From assembly GCA_002695025.1 (NCBI GenBank), contig NZNV01000017.1, positions 186,001 through 250,000 on the forward strand: a stretch of 64,000 bases of DNA, in the 5' to 3' direction. The notes beneath the pieces are model-generated. The model was not told the origin of the DNA, searched no databases, and was given only the letters and a program-made list of their open reading frames with translations. The translations under genes and the position numbers were made by a program. Origin of the DNA: Owenweeksia sp. (lineage in GTDB: Bacteria > Bacteroidota > Bacteroidia > Flavobacteriales > Schleiferiaceae). Shown here piece by piece: positions 56,911-64,000 of this stretch; the first letter of the stretch is position 1; every line of letters begins with the position of its first letter.

Positions 56911-58002
56911 ATGAAGGTATCTGAAATAACCCGCTATCTGGAAAGTATTGCCCCACTGTCCTACCAGGAGTCCTATGATAATTCAGGGCTGTTGGTGGGC
57001 AATCCCAACGCTGAAGTGGAGCAGGTGTTGGTAAGTCTGGACGTTACCGAGGCGGTGGTCCAGGAAGCGGTAGAAAGGAATTGCCAGTTGATCATTGCGC
57101 ATCACCCCCTCATCTTCGGTGGACTTAAAAAACTCACCGGGGCAGACTATGTGCAGCGCACCGTTATGGAAGCCATTAAAAAGGATGTAGCCATCTATGC
57201 GGTACATACTAACCTGGATAATATTGCCACCGGGGTCAATGATAAAATAGGCGAAATACTTGGTTTAGGTCAGCGGAGAATACTGTTGCCCAAAAAGGAA
57301 ACCCTATATAAACTGGCGGTATTTGTACCCCGAGATGCTGCAGAAGGAGTTATGAACGCAATGTTCCAGGCCGGGGCAGGCCATATCGGCAACTACAGTG
57401 AATGTAGCTTTTCGGTACCCGGTAAGGGAAGCTTTAAAGGCGGGGAAGGCTCCGATCCTTACGTAGGAGAAAAAGGTTCCCGCCACTATGAGGAGGAAGA
57501 AAAGGTGGAGGTTATAGTGCCCCGTCACCTTAAAGGTAAAGTGGTAAAAGCCATGATGGACGCTCACCCCTACGAGGAAGTGGCTTACGATATTTATTCG
57601 TTGGAAAACGTTGACCCAAGAGTGGGTTCAGGTATGATCGGCTTATTGGAGGAGCCCATGTACGCACTGGACTTTCTGCATCATGTCAAGGAGAAAATGG
57701 GCGGGGTGGTCCGTTATACTTCTCTGGTGCGTGACGAAGTGCAGAAAATAGCCTGGTGCGGAGGTTCCGGAAGCTTTTTGCTGGGGGCTGCCAAACAGGC
57801 TGGTGCGGACGTATTTATCACCTCTGATTTTAAGTATCATCAATTCTTTGACGCTGAGAATGATCTGATTATAGCCGATATTGGGCATTATGAGAACGAG
57901 CAGTATACAAAAGAACTGCTGGCTTCGATATTAAAAGAAAAATTCACTAATTTTGCCGTTCTTTTAGCGGAGACGAACACGAACCCGATTAATTACTTAT
58001 AA
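56911..58002 (+). CDS. Nif3-like dinuclear metal-centre protein (YbgI/YqfO family)
   Basis: This 363-residue protein is of the hexameric Nif3 family, with metal ligands in IIAHHPLIFGGLKKL (about 65-79) and VHTNLDN (about 97-103), and C-terminal metal-site residues in FITSDFKYHQFFD and IADIGHYENEQ. A PII/CutA-like insert domain of about 120 residues sits between the two halves (KLAVFVPRDAAEGVMNAMFQAGAGHIGNY ... DAHPYEEVAYDIYSLEN), as in Bacillus YqfO. It is often annotated as GTP cyclohydrolase type 2, but the biochemical role is not settled. The next gene starts six bases later. Confidence 0.9.
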   Translation: MKVSEITRYLESIAPLSYQESYDNSGLLVGNPNAEVEQVLVSLDVTEAVVQEAVERNCQLIIAHHPLIFGGLKKLTGADYVQRTVMEAIKKDVAIYAVHTNLDNIATGVNDKIGEILGLGQRRILLPKKETLYKLAVFVPRDAAEGVMNAMFQAGAGHIGNYSECSFSVPGKGSFKGGEGSDPYVGEKGSRHYEEEEKVEVIVPRHLKGKVVKAMMDAHPYEEVAYDIYSLENVDPRVGSGMIGLLEEPMYALDFLHHVKEKMGGVVRYTSLVRDEVQKIAWCGGSGSFLLGAAKQAGADVFITSDFKYHQFFDAENDLIIADIGHYENEQYTKELLASILKEKFTNFAVLLAETNTNPINYL

Positions 58003-58007
58003 ACTCT

Positions 58008-58796
58008 ATGGCCAAGGCTAAAGAAGTAACGGTTGAAGACAAATTGCGCGCATTATACGATCTTCAACTTATCGATTCCCGGATAGACAAGATCAGAAAT
58101 GTACGTGGAGAACTTCCCCTGGAAGTGGAAGACCTTGAAGACGAAATAGCAGGTCTTGAGACACGGGTTGGTAAACTCAACGATGAGGTTGCCGAACTGG
58201 ATGCCGAGATCAAAGGCAAGAAAAACCTGATCAAGGAATCTCAGGAAAAGATCAAAAAATACGAGAGCCAGCAAAAGAACGTTCGCAACAACCGTGAATT
58301 TGATGCCCTTTCCAAGGAGATCGAGTTCCAGCAACTGGAGATCGAACTGGCCGAAAAGCGTATCAAGGAATTCAAAGCCAAGATAGATGCTAAGAAGGAA
58401 GTAGTGGCCGGCTCAGAAGAAAAGCTGAACGAACGCAAATCACACCTGGATTTCAAGAAGAACGAACTGGAAAGTATCCTTAAGGAAACCCAGAATGAAG
58501 AAGAGGCTCTTTTAAAGAAATCCGAAGAGTTTGCCTCCAACGTGGATGACCGTCTGATAAAGGCGTATCACCGTCTGCGTGGTAGTGCTAAAAACGGTTT
58601 GGCTGTGGTAGCTGTTGAGCGTGGTGCTTCCGGTGGATCATTCTTTACCATTCCTCCGCAGCGTCAGCTGGAAATTGCTGCCCGCAAAAAGATCATTACG
58701 GATGAACACTCAGGAAGAGTGCTTGTAGATCCCGAACTGGCAAGAGAAGAAGAAGAGAAAATGGAAAAACTCTTCAAGTCCGTTTCCAAAGGATAA
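58008..58796 (+). CDS. CT398-like coiled-coil protein with a degenerate zinc ribbon
   Basis: This 262-residue cytosolic protein is a long antiparallel coiled coil (about 15-185) followed by a C-terminal segment of about 60 residues that matches the C4-type zinc-ribbon region of the CT398/zf-RING_7 family. In other phyla that segment carries two CxxC pairs. Here they read SGGS (208-211) and DEHS (232-235), while the intervening IPPQRQLEIAARKKI stays conserved. So the fold is kept but all four zinc ligands are replaced. It is paired with the Nif3-like gene, a common arrangement. Function is unknown; CT398 has been linked to sigma-54 and secretion in Chlamydia. Confidence 0.88.
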   Translation: MAKAKEVTVEDKLRALYDLQLIDSRIDKIRNVRGELPLEVEDLEDEIAGLETRVGKLNDEVAELDAEIKGKKNLIKESQEKIKKYESQQKNVRNNREFDALSKEIEFQQLEIELAEKRIKEFKAKIDAKKEVVAGSEEKLNERKSHLDFKKNELESILKETQNEEEALLKKSEEFASNVDDRLIKAYHRLRGSAKNGLAVVAVERGASGGSFFTIPPQRQLEIAARKKIITDEHSGRVLVDPELAREEEEKMEKLFKSVSKG

Positions 58797-58818
58797 TACT
58801 ATTGAATCAATAAAAAGA

Positions 58819-58844
58819 AGAGGGATCACATGATCCCTTTTTTT
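58819..58844 (+). terminator. Intrinsic terminator after the CT398-like gene
   Basis: AGGGATCA (58821-58828) and TGATCCCT (58831-58838) make a perfect palindromic stem followed by seven T. An in-frame ATG for the next gene (58830) sits within the stem, but the start at 58845 just after the T-tract is more credible. Confidence 0.82.
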
Positions 58845-60308
58845 ATGAGAATACGCACACTGATCTTCATCCTTATTTTCCCGCTGGGAGCCTGGTCCCA
58901 GCAGATCCGTTTTACTCCTGACCTTAAACTGGCCTTTGGTAAAATGGCAGAACTACGGTTTCAGGAGGCGGAAGATCTGATTGCCCGTGAAGAACAGCGT
59001 AACCCGGATAACCTCGCCTTGGCCTATATGCGGGGTGCTCTCCTCACGGTAGGCTTGTTTATCAGTGAAAGCGAATCCGAGTTTGAGGACAACCAATCGC
59101 AGCTGGAAAGCTATATAAGCACACTGGAGAAAGCCCCGGACAGCGATCCCCAAAAGGGGTTTATGATTAGCCAGTTGCGTTTAGGTATGGCCATATTACA
59201 CGGGCGCTTCCGGAATAACTTCAGTGCGGGATGGCAGTTTTATAAAGCCTATAACCTGCTGGAAAACAACTACAAGGTGTTTCCTCAATACAAGCCGGGT
59301 TACGTGCCACTGGGCGTGCTGTATGTAGCTATCGGCTCCCTGCCGGATGGCTATCAGTCCATTGCCTCTATTATTGGTATAAAGGGTGATGTGAAAAAAG
59401 GAATGGAACTTATCCGCAAAGGGTACTATGGCATTCAAAAGGAAGAGGAAAACCGCTTTTACCGCGATTATTTTGGGTTTATCTATTCCTATATTTCCCT
59501 GGAACTGAGCGATGACAATTCCGTTTCGCCTGAATCCCTGGGACTCAATGTTCGCACTAGCAGCTACCTGCGGTATATGCAGGCCCGCGTGGAGGTTGAC
59601 CGCGGGAATGCCCGTAAGGCCCTGGATATCCTGAAAACCCGCCCGCGTGGAGATGGATACCAACACTTTGGTTACCTGGATTATTATACCGGGCGGATGG
59701 CGCTGGCTTTCTCCCCGGATACCGCCTACCAATACCTTCATAAATACCTTAAGGAAAACAGTACGGGTAATTACCGCAAATCCACCTATCGCTACCTTTC
59801 CTGGTATGCTATGCTCATTGATGATAAGAGCCTTATCCGCGAATACCGCCAAAAGGTGATGCGTGAAGGAACCCTCAATACTGGTGCCGATAAACAAGCC
59901 TACCGTGAGGCACAGGAGCCTTTCAACGAGATACTGATCAAGGGGCGTATTTATTTTGACGGAGGCCTTTACAGCAAAGCCGCCAAATATCTGCTGTCTC
60001 GGGAAAGTATGCTGGATCAATTCGGGAATGCGGATAAACTGGAGTTCTACTATCGTTTAGGCCGCGTTTTCCAGGAAAGTGAAGAGAGCGACAAGGCTAT
60101 CGTATACTTTAAAAAGGCATTGGAAATTCCTGTAAAGGAAAGTACGTTCTCCCAGGGGAATGCGGCCCTGCAGCTTGCTTCGGTTTGGGAAAAAAAGGGA
60201 AACAAGGCGGAAGCCCGCAAGTATTATGAGAAAACCCTTAGCTATAAAGGTTTCCCCTTTTACGAAGGTCTGCATCAAAAAGCCAAGGCCGGTCTCAATA
60301 GAATTTAA
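58845..60308 (+). CDS. Exported TPR-containing protein, function unknown
   Basis: This 487-residue protein from the ATG at 58845 has a signal peptide (IRTLIFILIFPLGAWSQ). The rest is helical, with at least one degenerate tetratricopeptide-like repeat near the end (LEFYYRLGRVFQESEESDKAIVYFKKALEI and GNAALQLASVWEKKGNKAEARKYYEKTL), and repeats in the middle that look like SEL1/TPR helices. No catalytic motif is visible. It has no operon partner upstream because of the terminator, and lgt begins 60 bases downstream. I cannot name a function. Confidence 0.78.
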   Translation: MRIRTLIFILIFPLGAWSQQIRFTPDLKLAFGKMAELRFQEAEDLIAREEQRNPDNLALAYMRGALLTVGLFISESESEFEDNQSQLESYISTLEKAPDSDPQKGFMISQLRLGMAILHGRFRNNFSAGWQFYKAYNLLENNYKVFPQYKPGYVPLGVLYVAIGSLPDGYQSIASIIGIKGDVKKGMELIRKGYYGIQKEEENRFYRDYFGFIYSYISLELSDDNSVSPESLGLNVRTSSYLRYMQARVEVDRGNARKALDILKTRPRGDGYQHFGYLDYYTGRMALAFSPDTAYQYLHKYLKENSTGNYRKSTYRYLSWYAMLIDDKSLIREYRQKVMREGTLNTGADKQAYREAQEPFNEILIKGRIYFDGGLYSKAAKYLLSRESMLDQFGNADKLEFYYRLGRVFQESEESDKAIVYFKKALEIPVKESTFSQGNAALQLASVWEKKGNKAEARKYYEKTLSYKGFPFYEGLHQKAKAGLNRI

Positions 60309-60367
60309 AGTTTATTCATAGGGCTATTGAGCGATACTTAGTATTTTAACCCACTCAATTTCGAGTT

Positions 60368-61441
60368 ATGAACTTACTTACAATTACCTGGGATATGGGC
60401 CGTGGCCTGGATCTGGGGTTCTTTACCCTCCGTTATTACAGCCTGCTTTTTGCCGCTGGTTTTGTGCTGGGCTATATGCTGATGAAGCGGATATTCAAGA
60501 AGGAAGGTATTCCGATTGAAAAGCTGGATACCCTGCTTACCTATGTAGTGGTAGCCACTATTTTAGGGGCACGGTTGGGACACGTTTTCTTTTACCAGTG
60601 GGATTATTACTCACAGCATCCGGATGAGATATTGAAGGTTTGGGAAGGTGGACTGGCCAGTCACGGAGCGGTGATAGGTATCATTATAGCCATCATCATT
60701 TATTCCCGGAAGGTGCTGAAGCGCCCTACACTTTGGATGCTGGACCGTTTGGTGATTACCATTGCGCTGGCCGGTGCCCTTATTCGCCTGGGTAACTGGT
60801 TTAACAGCGAGATCTACGGTGCCATGGCCAACAGTTCTATGGAAACGGTATTTACCAACCCAACCCGGGAGCGCCTTATGAATTGGGATGAACAGATAGC
60901 CTCCATTCATTTTGAGCAAACCAATACAACTGAAATTACGGATACCCTGATCCTGCCGATCTACGATATGCAGATCCTGTATGATAACACCAGGCCCATC
61001 AATAAAGAACAGGTGGAAAACAGGATAGAGGAGGATGTAAGACGCTATCTCTATAGTTTTGAAAAGGAAGAAAAAAATATCCTCATAACTCCGGGCACCA
61101 GAGTCCGGTGGGATGAGCAAGTAGAGAATATGGCTCATGTTGAAGTAGTGGGTATACCCCGGCACCCTACCCAGATCTATGAAGCCATTGGGTATTTCCT
61201 TATTTTCCTTATCCTCTACCGCATTTTCCTGAATGCCAGCCTGGCCGAGCGCAAAGGTTTTATCTTCGGAATGTTCCTGGTGCTGATCTTCGGCTTCCGC
61301 TTTGTAATAGAGTACTGGAAGGAAAACCAGGTATCGGCTGAAGAGGGGCTTGCCTTCAATATCGGGCAATACCTGAGCATACCTTGTGTACTGGCAGGAT
61401 TGTATTTTATCTTCACTGCAAAACCCTATAGGCATGAATAA
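60368..61441 (+). CDS. lgt: Prolipoprotein diacylglyceryl transferase with an extra periplasmic insert
   Basis: Lgt adds diacylglycerol to the lipobox Cys of prolipoproteins, the first step of lipoprotein maturation. The 357-residue protein has seven membrane segments and the motifs GGLASHGAVIG (catalytic His region), IRLGNWFNSEIYG (the Arg/Asn/Glu group), RHPTQIYEAIGYF and GFRFVIEYWKENQ. Between the NSEIYG and RHPTQ motifs lie about 125 residues where typical Lgt has about 40, so an insert of about 85 residues projects to the periplasm. The stop overlaps the next ATG by eight bases. Confidence 0.93.
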   Translation: MNLLTITWDMGRGLDLGFFTLRYYSLLFAAGFVLGYMLMKRIFKKEGIPIEKLDTLLTYVVVATILGARLGHVFFYQWDYYSQHPDEILKVWEGGLASHGAVIGIIIAIIIYSRKVLKRPTLWMLDRLVITIALAGALIRLGNWFNSEIYGAMANSSMETVFTNPTRERLMNWDEQIASIHFEQTNTTEITDTLILPIYDMQILYDNTRPINKEQVENRIEEDVRRYLYSFEKEEKNILITPGTRVRWDEQVENMAHVEVVGIPRHPTQIYEAIGYFLIFLILYRIFLNASLAERKGFIFGMFLVLIFGFRFVIEYWKENQVSAEEGLAFNIGQYLSIPCVLAGLYFIFTAKPYRHE

Positions 61442-61967
61442 GACCACACGCGCAGTTATTGCGCTGATTTTATTACTGGCCTTTATCGGTTGGCTGTTTA
61501 TGACGGTCATTCCGCTGGGCAGTAAGAGACCGTCACCAGGGGGAGATGGAGCAGGTGAAACCGGTACTACCTATGAGCCTAAATTCAGGGATGAAGGAGA
61601 CCTGGTGCTCGTATCCGGTGAAGGAGATACTTTAAAGACCATCGATATTGAGCTGGCCAATACACCCGAAAAAATACAATACGGTATGATGTACCGGAAA
61701 AGTATGGAGGAAGACGAGGGAATGTTATTCTTTATGGGCGAAGAGCGGCCCCAGTCTTTCTGGATGAAGAACACCTACGTGTCCCTGGACATCCTGTTCA
61801 TTAATTCAGCCGGGGAGGTGGTCAGTATTCAGAAAAATGCCGAACCGCTTTCCGAGAAGAGCCTGCCCTCTGAAGGTAATGCCTCTATGGTTTTGGAGGT
61901 GAAAGGAGGTTTTTCGGATAGGTACGGTTTGAAAAAAGGTGACCGGATCTATTACCACGAACAATAA
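61434..61967 (+). CDS. DUF192-family exported protein
   Basis: This 177-residue protein has an N-terminal membrane anchor (TTRAVIALILLLAFIGWLFMTVIPL), a Gly/Ser linker and a DUF192 domain (about 60-177), recognised by TIDIELANTPEKIQYGMMYRKSM, GMLFFMGEERPQSFWMKNTYVSLDILFINSAGEVVSI and LEVKGGFSDRYGLKKGDRI. DUF192 proteins are small exported or periplasmic beta-rich domains of unknown biochemical role. The start at 61434 overlaps the lgt stop (ATGAATAA); the open frame upstream is inside lgt. It is followed by a bidirectional-looking terminator. Confidence 0.85.
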   Translation: MNKTTRAVIALILLLAFIGWLFMTVIPLGSKRPSPGGDGAGETGTTYEPKFRDEGDLVLVSGEGDTLKTIDIELANTPEKIQYGMMYRKSMEEDEGMLFFMGEERPQSFWMKNTYVSLDILFINSAGEVVSIQKNAEPLSEKSLPSEGNASMVLEVKGGFSDRYGLKKGDRIYYHEQ

Positions 61968-61968
61968 A

Positions 61969-61990
61969 AAAGGGCTCATACGAGCCCTTT
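61969..61990. terminator. Terminator between the convergent DUF192 and lipoprotein genes
   Basis: AAAGGGCTC (61969-61977) pairs with GAGCCCTTT (61982-61990) around loop ATAC. A-rich DNA precedes it and TTTCTTC follows, so it can serve the plus-strand gene ending at 61967 and the minus-strand gene ending at 62012. Confidence 0.8.
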
Positions 61991-62011
61991 CTTCATTGTA
62001 AACACTGGTTT

Positions 62012-62746
62012 TTATTCCAGTGTTACGCCCTTGGTGAACACACCTTCGTTCACAAAAGCTACCTTGTAGCCATTGTAATTTTGTACAGTATAGTTGTAAG
62101 CTGCTGCCTGCAGGTACCCGGCTCCGGTACCTACCGCACTCATTTCTGATTTGGTAAACGTTACCGTCCTCACACTGGCGGCCACAGTTTTGTGGATGCT
62201 TCCGCCAGGTCCATGAACGTAATAAAGTACGGAATCAGCTGAACCAGCTGCGGTAAAGCTATTGGTATAGTCAATGCCAAAGGTGAGGTCACTGGCGGTT
62301 GAGACGCTGCTTTCTGCGTCCAGGGCACCTATCTGCGGTACAGCCCTGGAGTAGGTGTAATTTATAGGGGGGACGGAACCTTTACCGGCTACCGCCCAGG
62401 CTACCGAAGACCCGAAATCAATGGTAGCTACCGTGCCACCTGGTGTAAAAATATAAGAGCCATTGTTGAGGCTCAACTCCTCACCTTCACAGGTAACCAT
62501 ACCGGCATCGGAATTGTCAAAATTGGCAACGGCTGTACCTACAAATTGAGTGATGGTGCCAATGAAGGGAGCTTCCACCTGGGTGCCCGTGCTAATGGCG
62601 ATCATGGCAGCATCAGTGCCGGCAATTTCAACCTGTGGTGATGAAGGCTGAGAAGTTTGAGGTGTATCGTCTTTGTCATCGTCTTTCTTGCAGGAAACAA
62701 AAACAACAGCCCCGAGAACAAAGGGTACTAACAATCGGATTTTCAT
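62012..62746 (-). CDS. Lipoprotein, probably surface-exposed, function unknown
   Basis: This 244-residue protein has a signal peptide with lipobox FVSC (Cys19) followed directly by KKDDDKDD. An acidic patch after the lipidated Cys is the lipoprotein export signal described in Bacteroidota for surface display, so it probably reaches the cell surface. The rest is beta-rich and small-residue rich (AAMIAISTGTQVEAPFIGTITQFVG, GYLQAAAYNYTVQNYNGYKVAFVNEG) with no recognisable domain. It is transcribed alone or after the NlpC/P60 gene (32-base gap). Confidence 0.78.
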   Translation of the reverse strand: MKIRLLVPFVLGAVVFVSCKKDDDKDDTPQTSQPSSPQVEIAGTDAAMIAISTGTQVEAPFIGTITQFVGTAVANFDNSDAGMVTCEGEELSLNNGSYIFTPGGTVATIDFGSSVAWAVAGKGSVPPINYTYSRAVPQIGALDAESSVSTASDLTFGIDYTNSFTAAGSADSVLYYVHGPGGSIHKTVAASVRTVTFTKSEMSAVGTGAGYLQAAAYNYTVQNYNGYKVAFVNEGVFTKGVTLE

Positions 62747-62778
62747 AGTATTAAGAATTAAGATTTACAAAACCAATC

Positions 62779-63375
62779 CTAACTACTATTTCTCCGGCCT
62801 CCTTTAAAAAAACGTTTTTGATAATAATCCTCTTCGAGGTTGCTGACCATCACTCCACGTGAGGAGCTTACGTGTACAAAATCACCCCCGGAGAGATAAA
62901 TGCCCACGTGATCTATCCTCCGTCCATGGATCTTAAAAAACACCAGGTCTCCTTCACGGAGCTCTTTTTTATCCAGGGGTGTGGTTTCTGAAAAGAGGTC
63001 CTCGGCACGCCTGCCTGTAAAGGACATCTGGTATACATCCTGGTATACCCGGATCACAAAACCGGAACAGTCCACACCTTTTTTGGTGTTACCACCCATG
63101 CGGTGGGGAGTACCTTCCCAATCCTCAATATAGGCGTGTAAAGCATTGGTGTAGGCTGAACTTTCCAGTTCAAGGTGTTCCATGTCGGCCGGTAGTGGCT
63201 CGGGATTGGGGTGTAAGGCTTCATGCTCGTATTTCAGCCGCCTTTGTTGATGAAAACTCGGAGGTCTTCCGGTGCTGGCGGTTGTTTGACGCGTATTTCC
63301 GCAGGAGCTGAGAAACAATAGTATAAGAACTACCGTAGTTGATTTGAAAAACCTTTGTATTCCCGGGTGCCACAT
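62779..63375 (-). CDS. NlpC/P60-family (C40) peptidoglycan endopeptidase, lipoprotein
   Basis: This 198-residue enzyme should cleave peptidoglycan stem peptides, usually at D-Glu-mDAP or related bonds. It has a lipobox FLSSC (Cys25) after a hydrophobic segment, a linker, and the catalytic domain from about 75. Catalytic Cys103 is in GVDCSGFVIRVYQ, His156 in RRIDHVGIYLSGG and the third polar residue His168 in DFVHVSSSRG, so the triad is complete. About 75 residues precede the domain. It is upstream of the DDD lipoprotein gene with a 32-base gap. Confidence 0.9.
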   Translation of the reverse strand: MWHPGIQRFFKSTTVVLILLFLSSCGNTRQTTASTGRPPSFHQQRRLKYEHEALHPNPEPLPADMEHLELESSAYTNALHAYIEDWEGTPHRMGGNTKKGVDCSGFVIRVYQDVYQMSFTGRRAEDLFSETTPLDKKELREGDLVFFKIHGRRIDHVGIYLSGGDFVHVSSSRGVMVSNLEEDYYQKRFFKGGRRNSS

Positions 63376-63524
63376 AAGGACCTAAAGGTAACCAAGTATA
63401 CGGCAAACCGCTACCCGGATCTTTTCCAGTTATTCATATAGTTTTTCACCAAACTACAGCAGCAAAACTCCTGCAGAATAGGCAAGGGGGCAATACGTAG
63501 TAATACGGAAATTCACTGCCTAAC

Positions 63525-64000
63525 TTAGCGTTGGGCTTCCTGCATGCGGTTCAGTTCGTCTTTCTTTTTTTCCTTGAAGAGCTCAAAGCGGGATGGCTCC
63601 TGCCGGGGTGGCCAGTAATTGTTATCACGGTCCGTATCAGCGGTTTCCAGGTAGGGATCCAGCTCTACCGATTGGAGTTCTTTTTGGGATACAAATACCT
63701 TGTTGAAAGCATACTCATTCCGTAGCCATATTTCTGCGGGGATACGCTCCAGCTGTTTGGAACCATCGGTAAAAGTGAATTCCAGGATGACGGGCATTAC
63801 CAAACCGCCTTTGTTGGTAAAGCTCAGCTCGTAATAATTAAGGTCTTTACGGAGTAATTCCTTTTCCTCATCGTCCAGGCGGTCCTGGTATTCTTCGTAC
63901 TTCTCACGGTCCGGGCTAAGCACTACAAAATCATCGTTTGTATTGTAAAAATCGTTCATAGCAGGGTATTGATCTGCATAGCGTTTGCCTTCCAGCAAGG
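63525..64000 (-). CDS. C-terminal part of an M1-type metallopeptidase (truncated by the window edge)
   Basis: This is the last 158 codons of a gene entering from the right edge; the first visible codon (TTG, Leu) is internal. The segment reads NYYELSFTNKGGLVMPVILEFTFTDGSKQLERIPAEIWLRNEY..., then LDPYLETADTDRDNNYWPPR and RFELFKEKKK. I recognise this as the beta-rich C-terminal domain and tail of the large Bacteroidota M1-like peptidases, whose catalytic HExxH lies upstream, outside the window. It is different from the M1 enzyme at 2468. Confidence is limited because no active-site motif is visible. Confidence 0.65.
   Translation of the reverse strand, partial: LLEGKRYADQYPAMNDFYNTNDDFVVLSPDREKYEEYQDRLDDEEKELLRKDLNYYELSFTNKGGLVMPVILEFTFTDGSKQLERIPAEIWLRNEYAFNKVFVSQKELQSVELDPYLETADTDRDNNYWPPRQEPSRFELFKEKKKDELNRMQEAQR

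Noticed and set aside
59196-60020. 274-codon minus-strand frame inside the TPR gene
   Set aside because: Antisense shadow; the plus-strand gene has a signal peptide and TPR-like repeats.
60611-61510. 299-codon minus-strand frame across lgt and the DUF192 gene
   Set aside because: It spans two well-supported genes of the opposite strand and has no family features.

Overview
The window is chromosomal sequence from a member of the Bacteroidota, most likely order Flavobacteriales (Cryomorphaceae/Owenweeksia-like); that placement is inferred from gene content and sequence style, not from a search. The supporting signs are promoters of the TAnnTTTG type, the near absence of Shine-Dalgarno sequences, two DUF3857-type proteins, a DUF4290-murA pair, a lipoprotein with a CKKDDD start, a DnaJ with only two CxxCxGxG motifs, and a fusA-rpsJ junction with no tuf. 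I see no phage, transposon, CRISPR array, tRNA or rRNA gene. Nearly everything is densely packed core genome.

Layout. 1-8361: a truncated and a complete DUF3857 protein (minus strand), then an M1 aminopeptidase coupled to a polyprenyl-phosphate sugar-1-phosphate transferase (plus), converging on two family-4 glycosyltransferases (minus). 8432-11146: a blue-copper lipoprotein converging on a small acidic protein/MATE/BioY operon. 11161-16992: one tightly overlapping minus-strand operon encoding an ABC exporter (NatA/NatB-like), an MscS channel, a Ppx/GppA phosphatase, an atypical sigma-54-type response regulator and an outer-membrane barrel. 17103-18769: grpE-dnaJ. 18898-21433: DUF4290, murA and a TlpA-type thioredoxin. 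21538-23835: a UvrD/PcrA helicase.

24300-41275 is an unbroken 17-kb ribosomal super-operon (str, S10, spc and alpha operons joined) of 32 genes from rpsL to rplQ, including fusA, secY, infA, a 38-codon rpmJ, and rpoA. It is driven by a clear promoter at 24211-24240 and closed by a terminator at 41303-41340. It is followed by carA, eno and a mitochondrial-like citrate synthase, a secreted endonuclease/exonuclease/phosphatase-family protein, a family-39-like glycosyltransferase (minus) and rpsA with a long acidic extension.

50011-56851 is the most self-contained regulatory unit. It holds a GbsR/MarR-type regulator, a TolC/adaptor/RND efflux operon and a TetR regulator. Two copies of the same inverted repeat (TTAGTTC-N10-GAACTAA) lie in front of the regulator and in front of tolC. 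The rest holds a Nif3-like protein with a CT398-like coiled-coil partner that has lost its zinc ribbon, a TPR protein, lgt with a DUF192 protein, a lipoprotein, an NlpC/P60 lipoprotein, and the C-terminal end of a second M1-type peptidase cut by the window edge.

No wholly new system is evident. The best leads are the operator-matched efflux regulon, the ABC/MscS/Ppx/response-regulator operon whose regulator lacks both the GAFTGA loop and a DNA-binding domain, a MurA with Asp in place of the catalytic Cys, and a repeated loss of zinc ligands (DnaJ site I, CT398, L36, S14).
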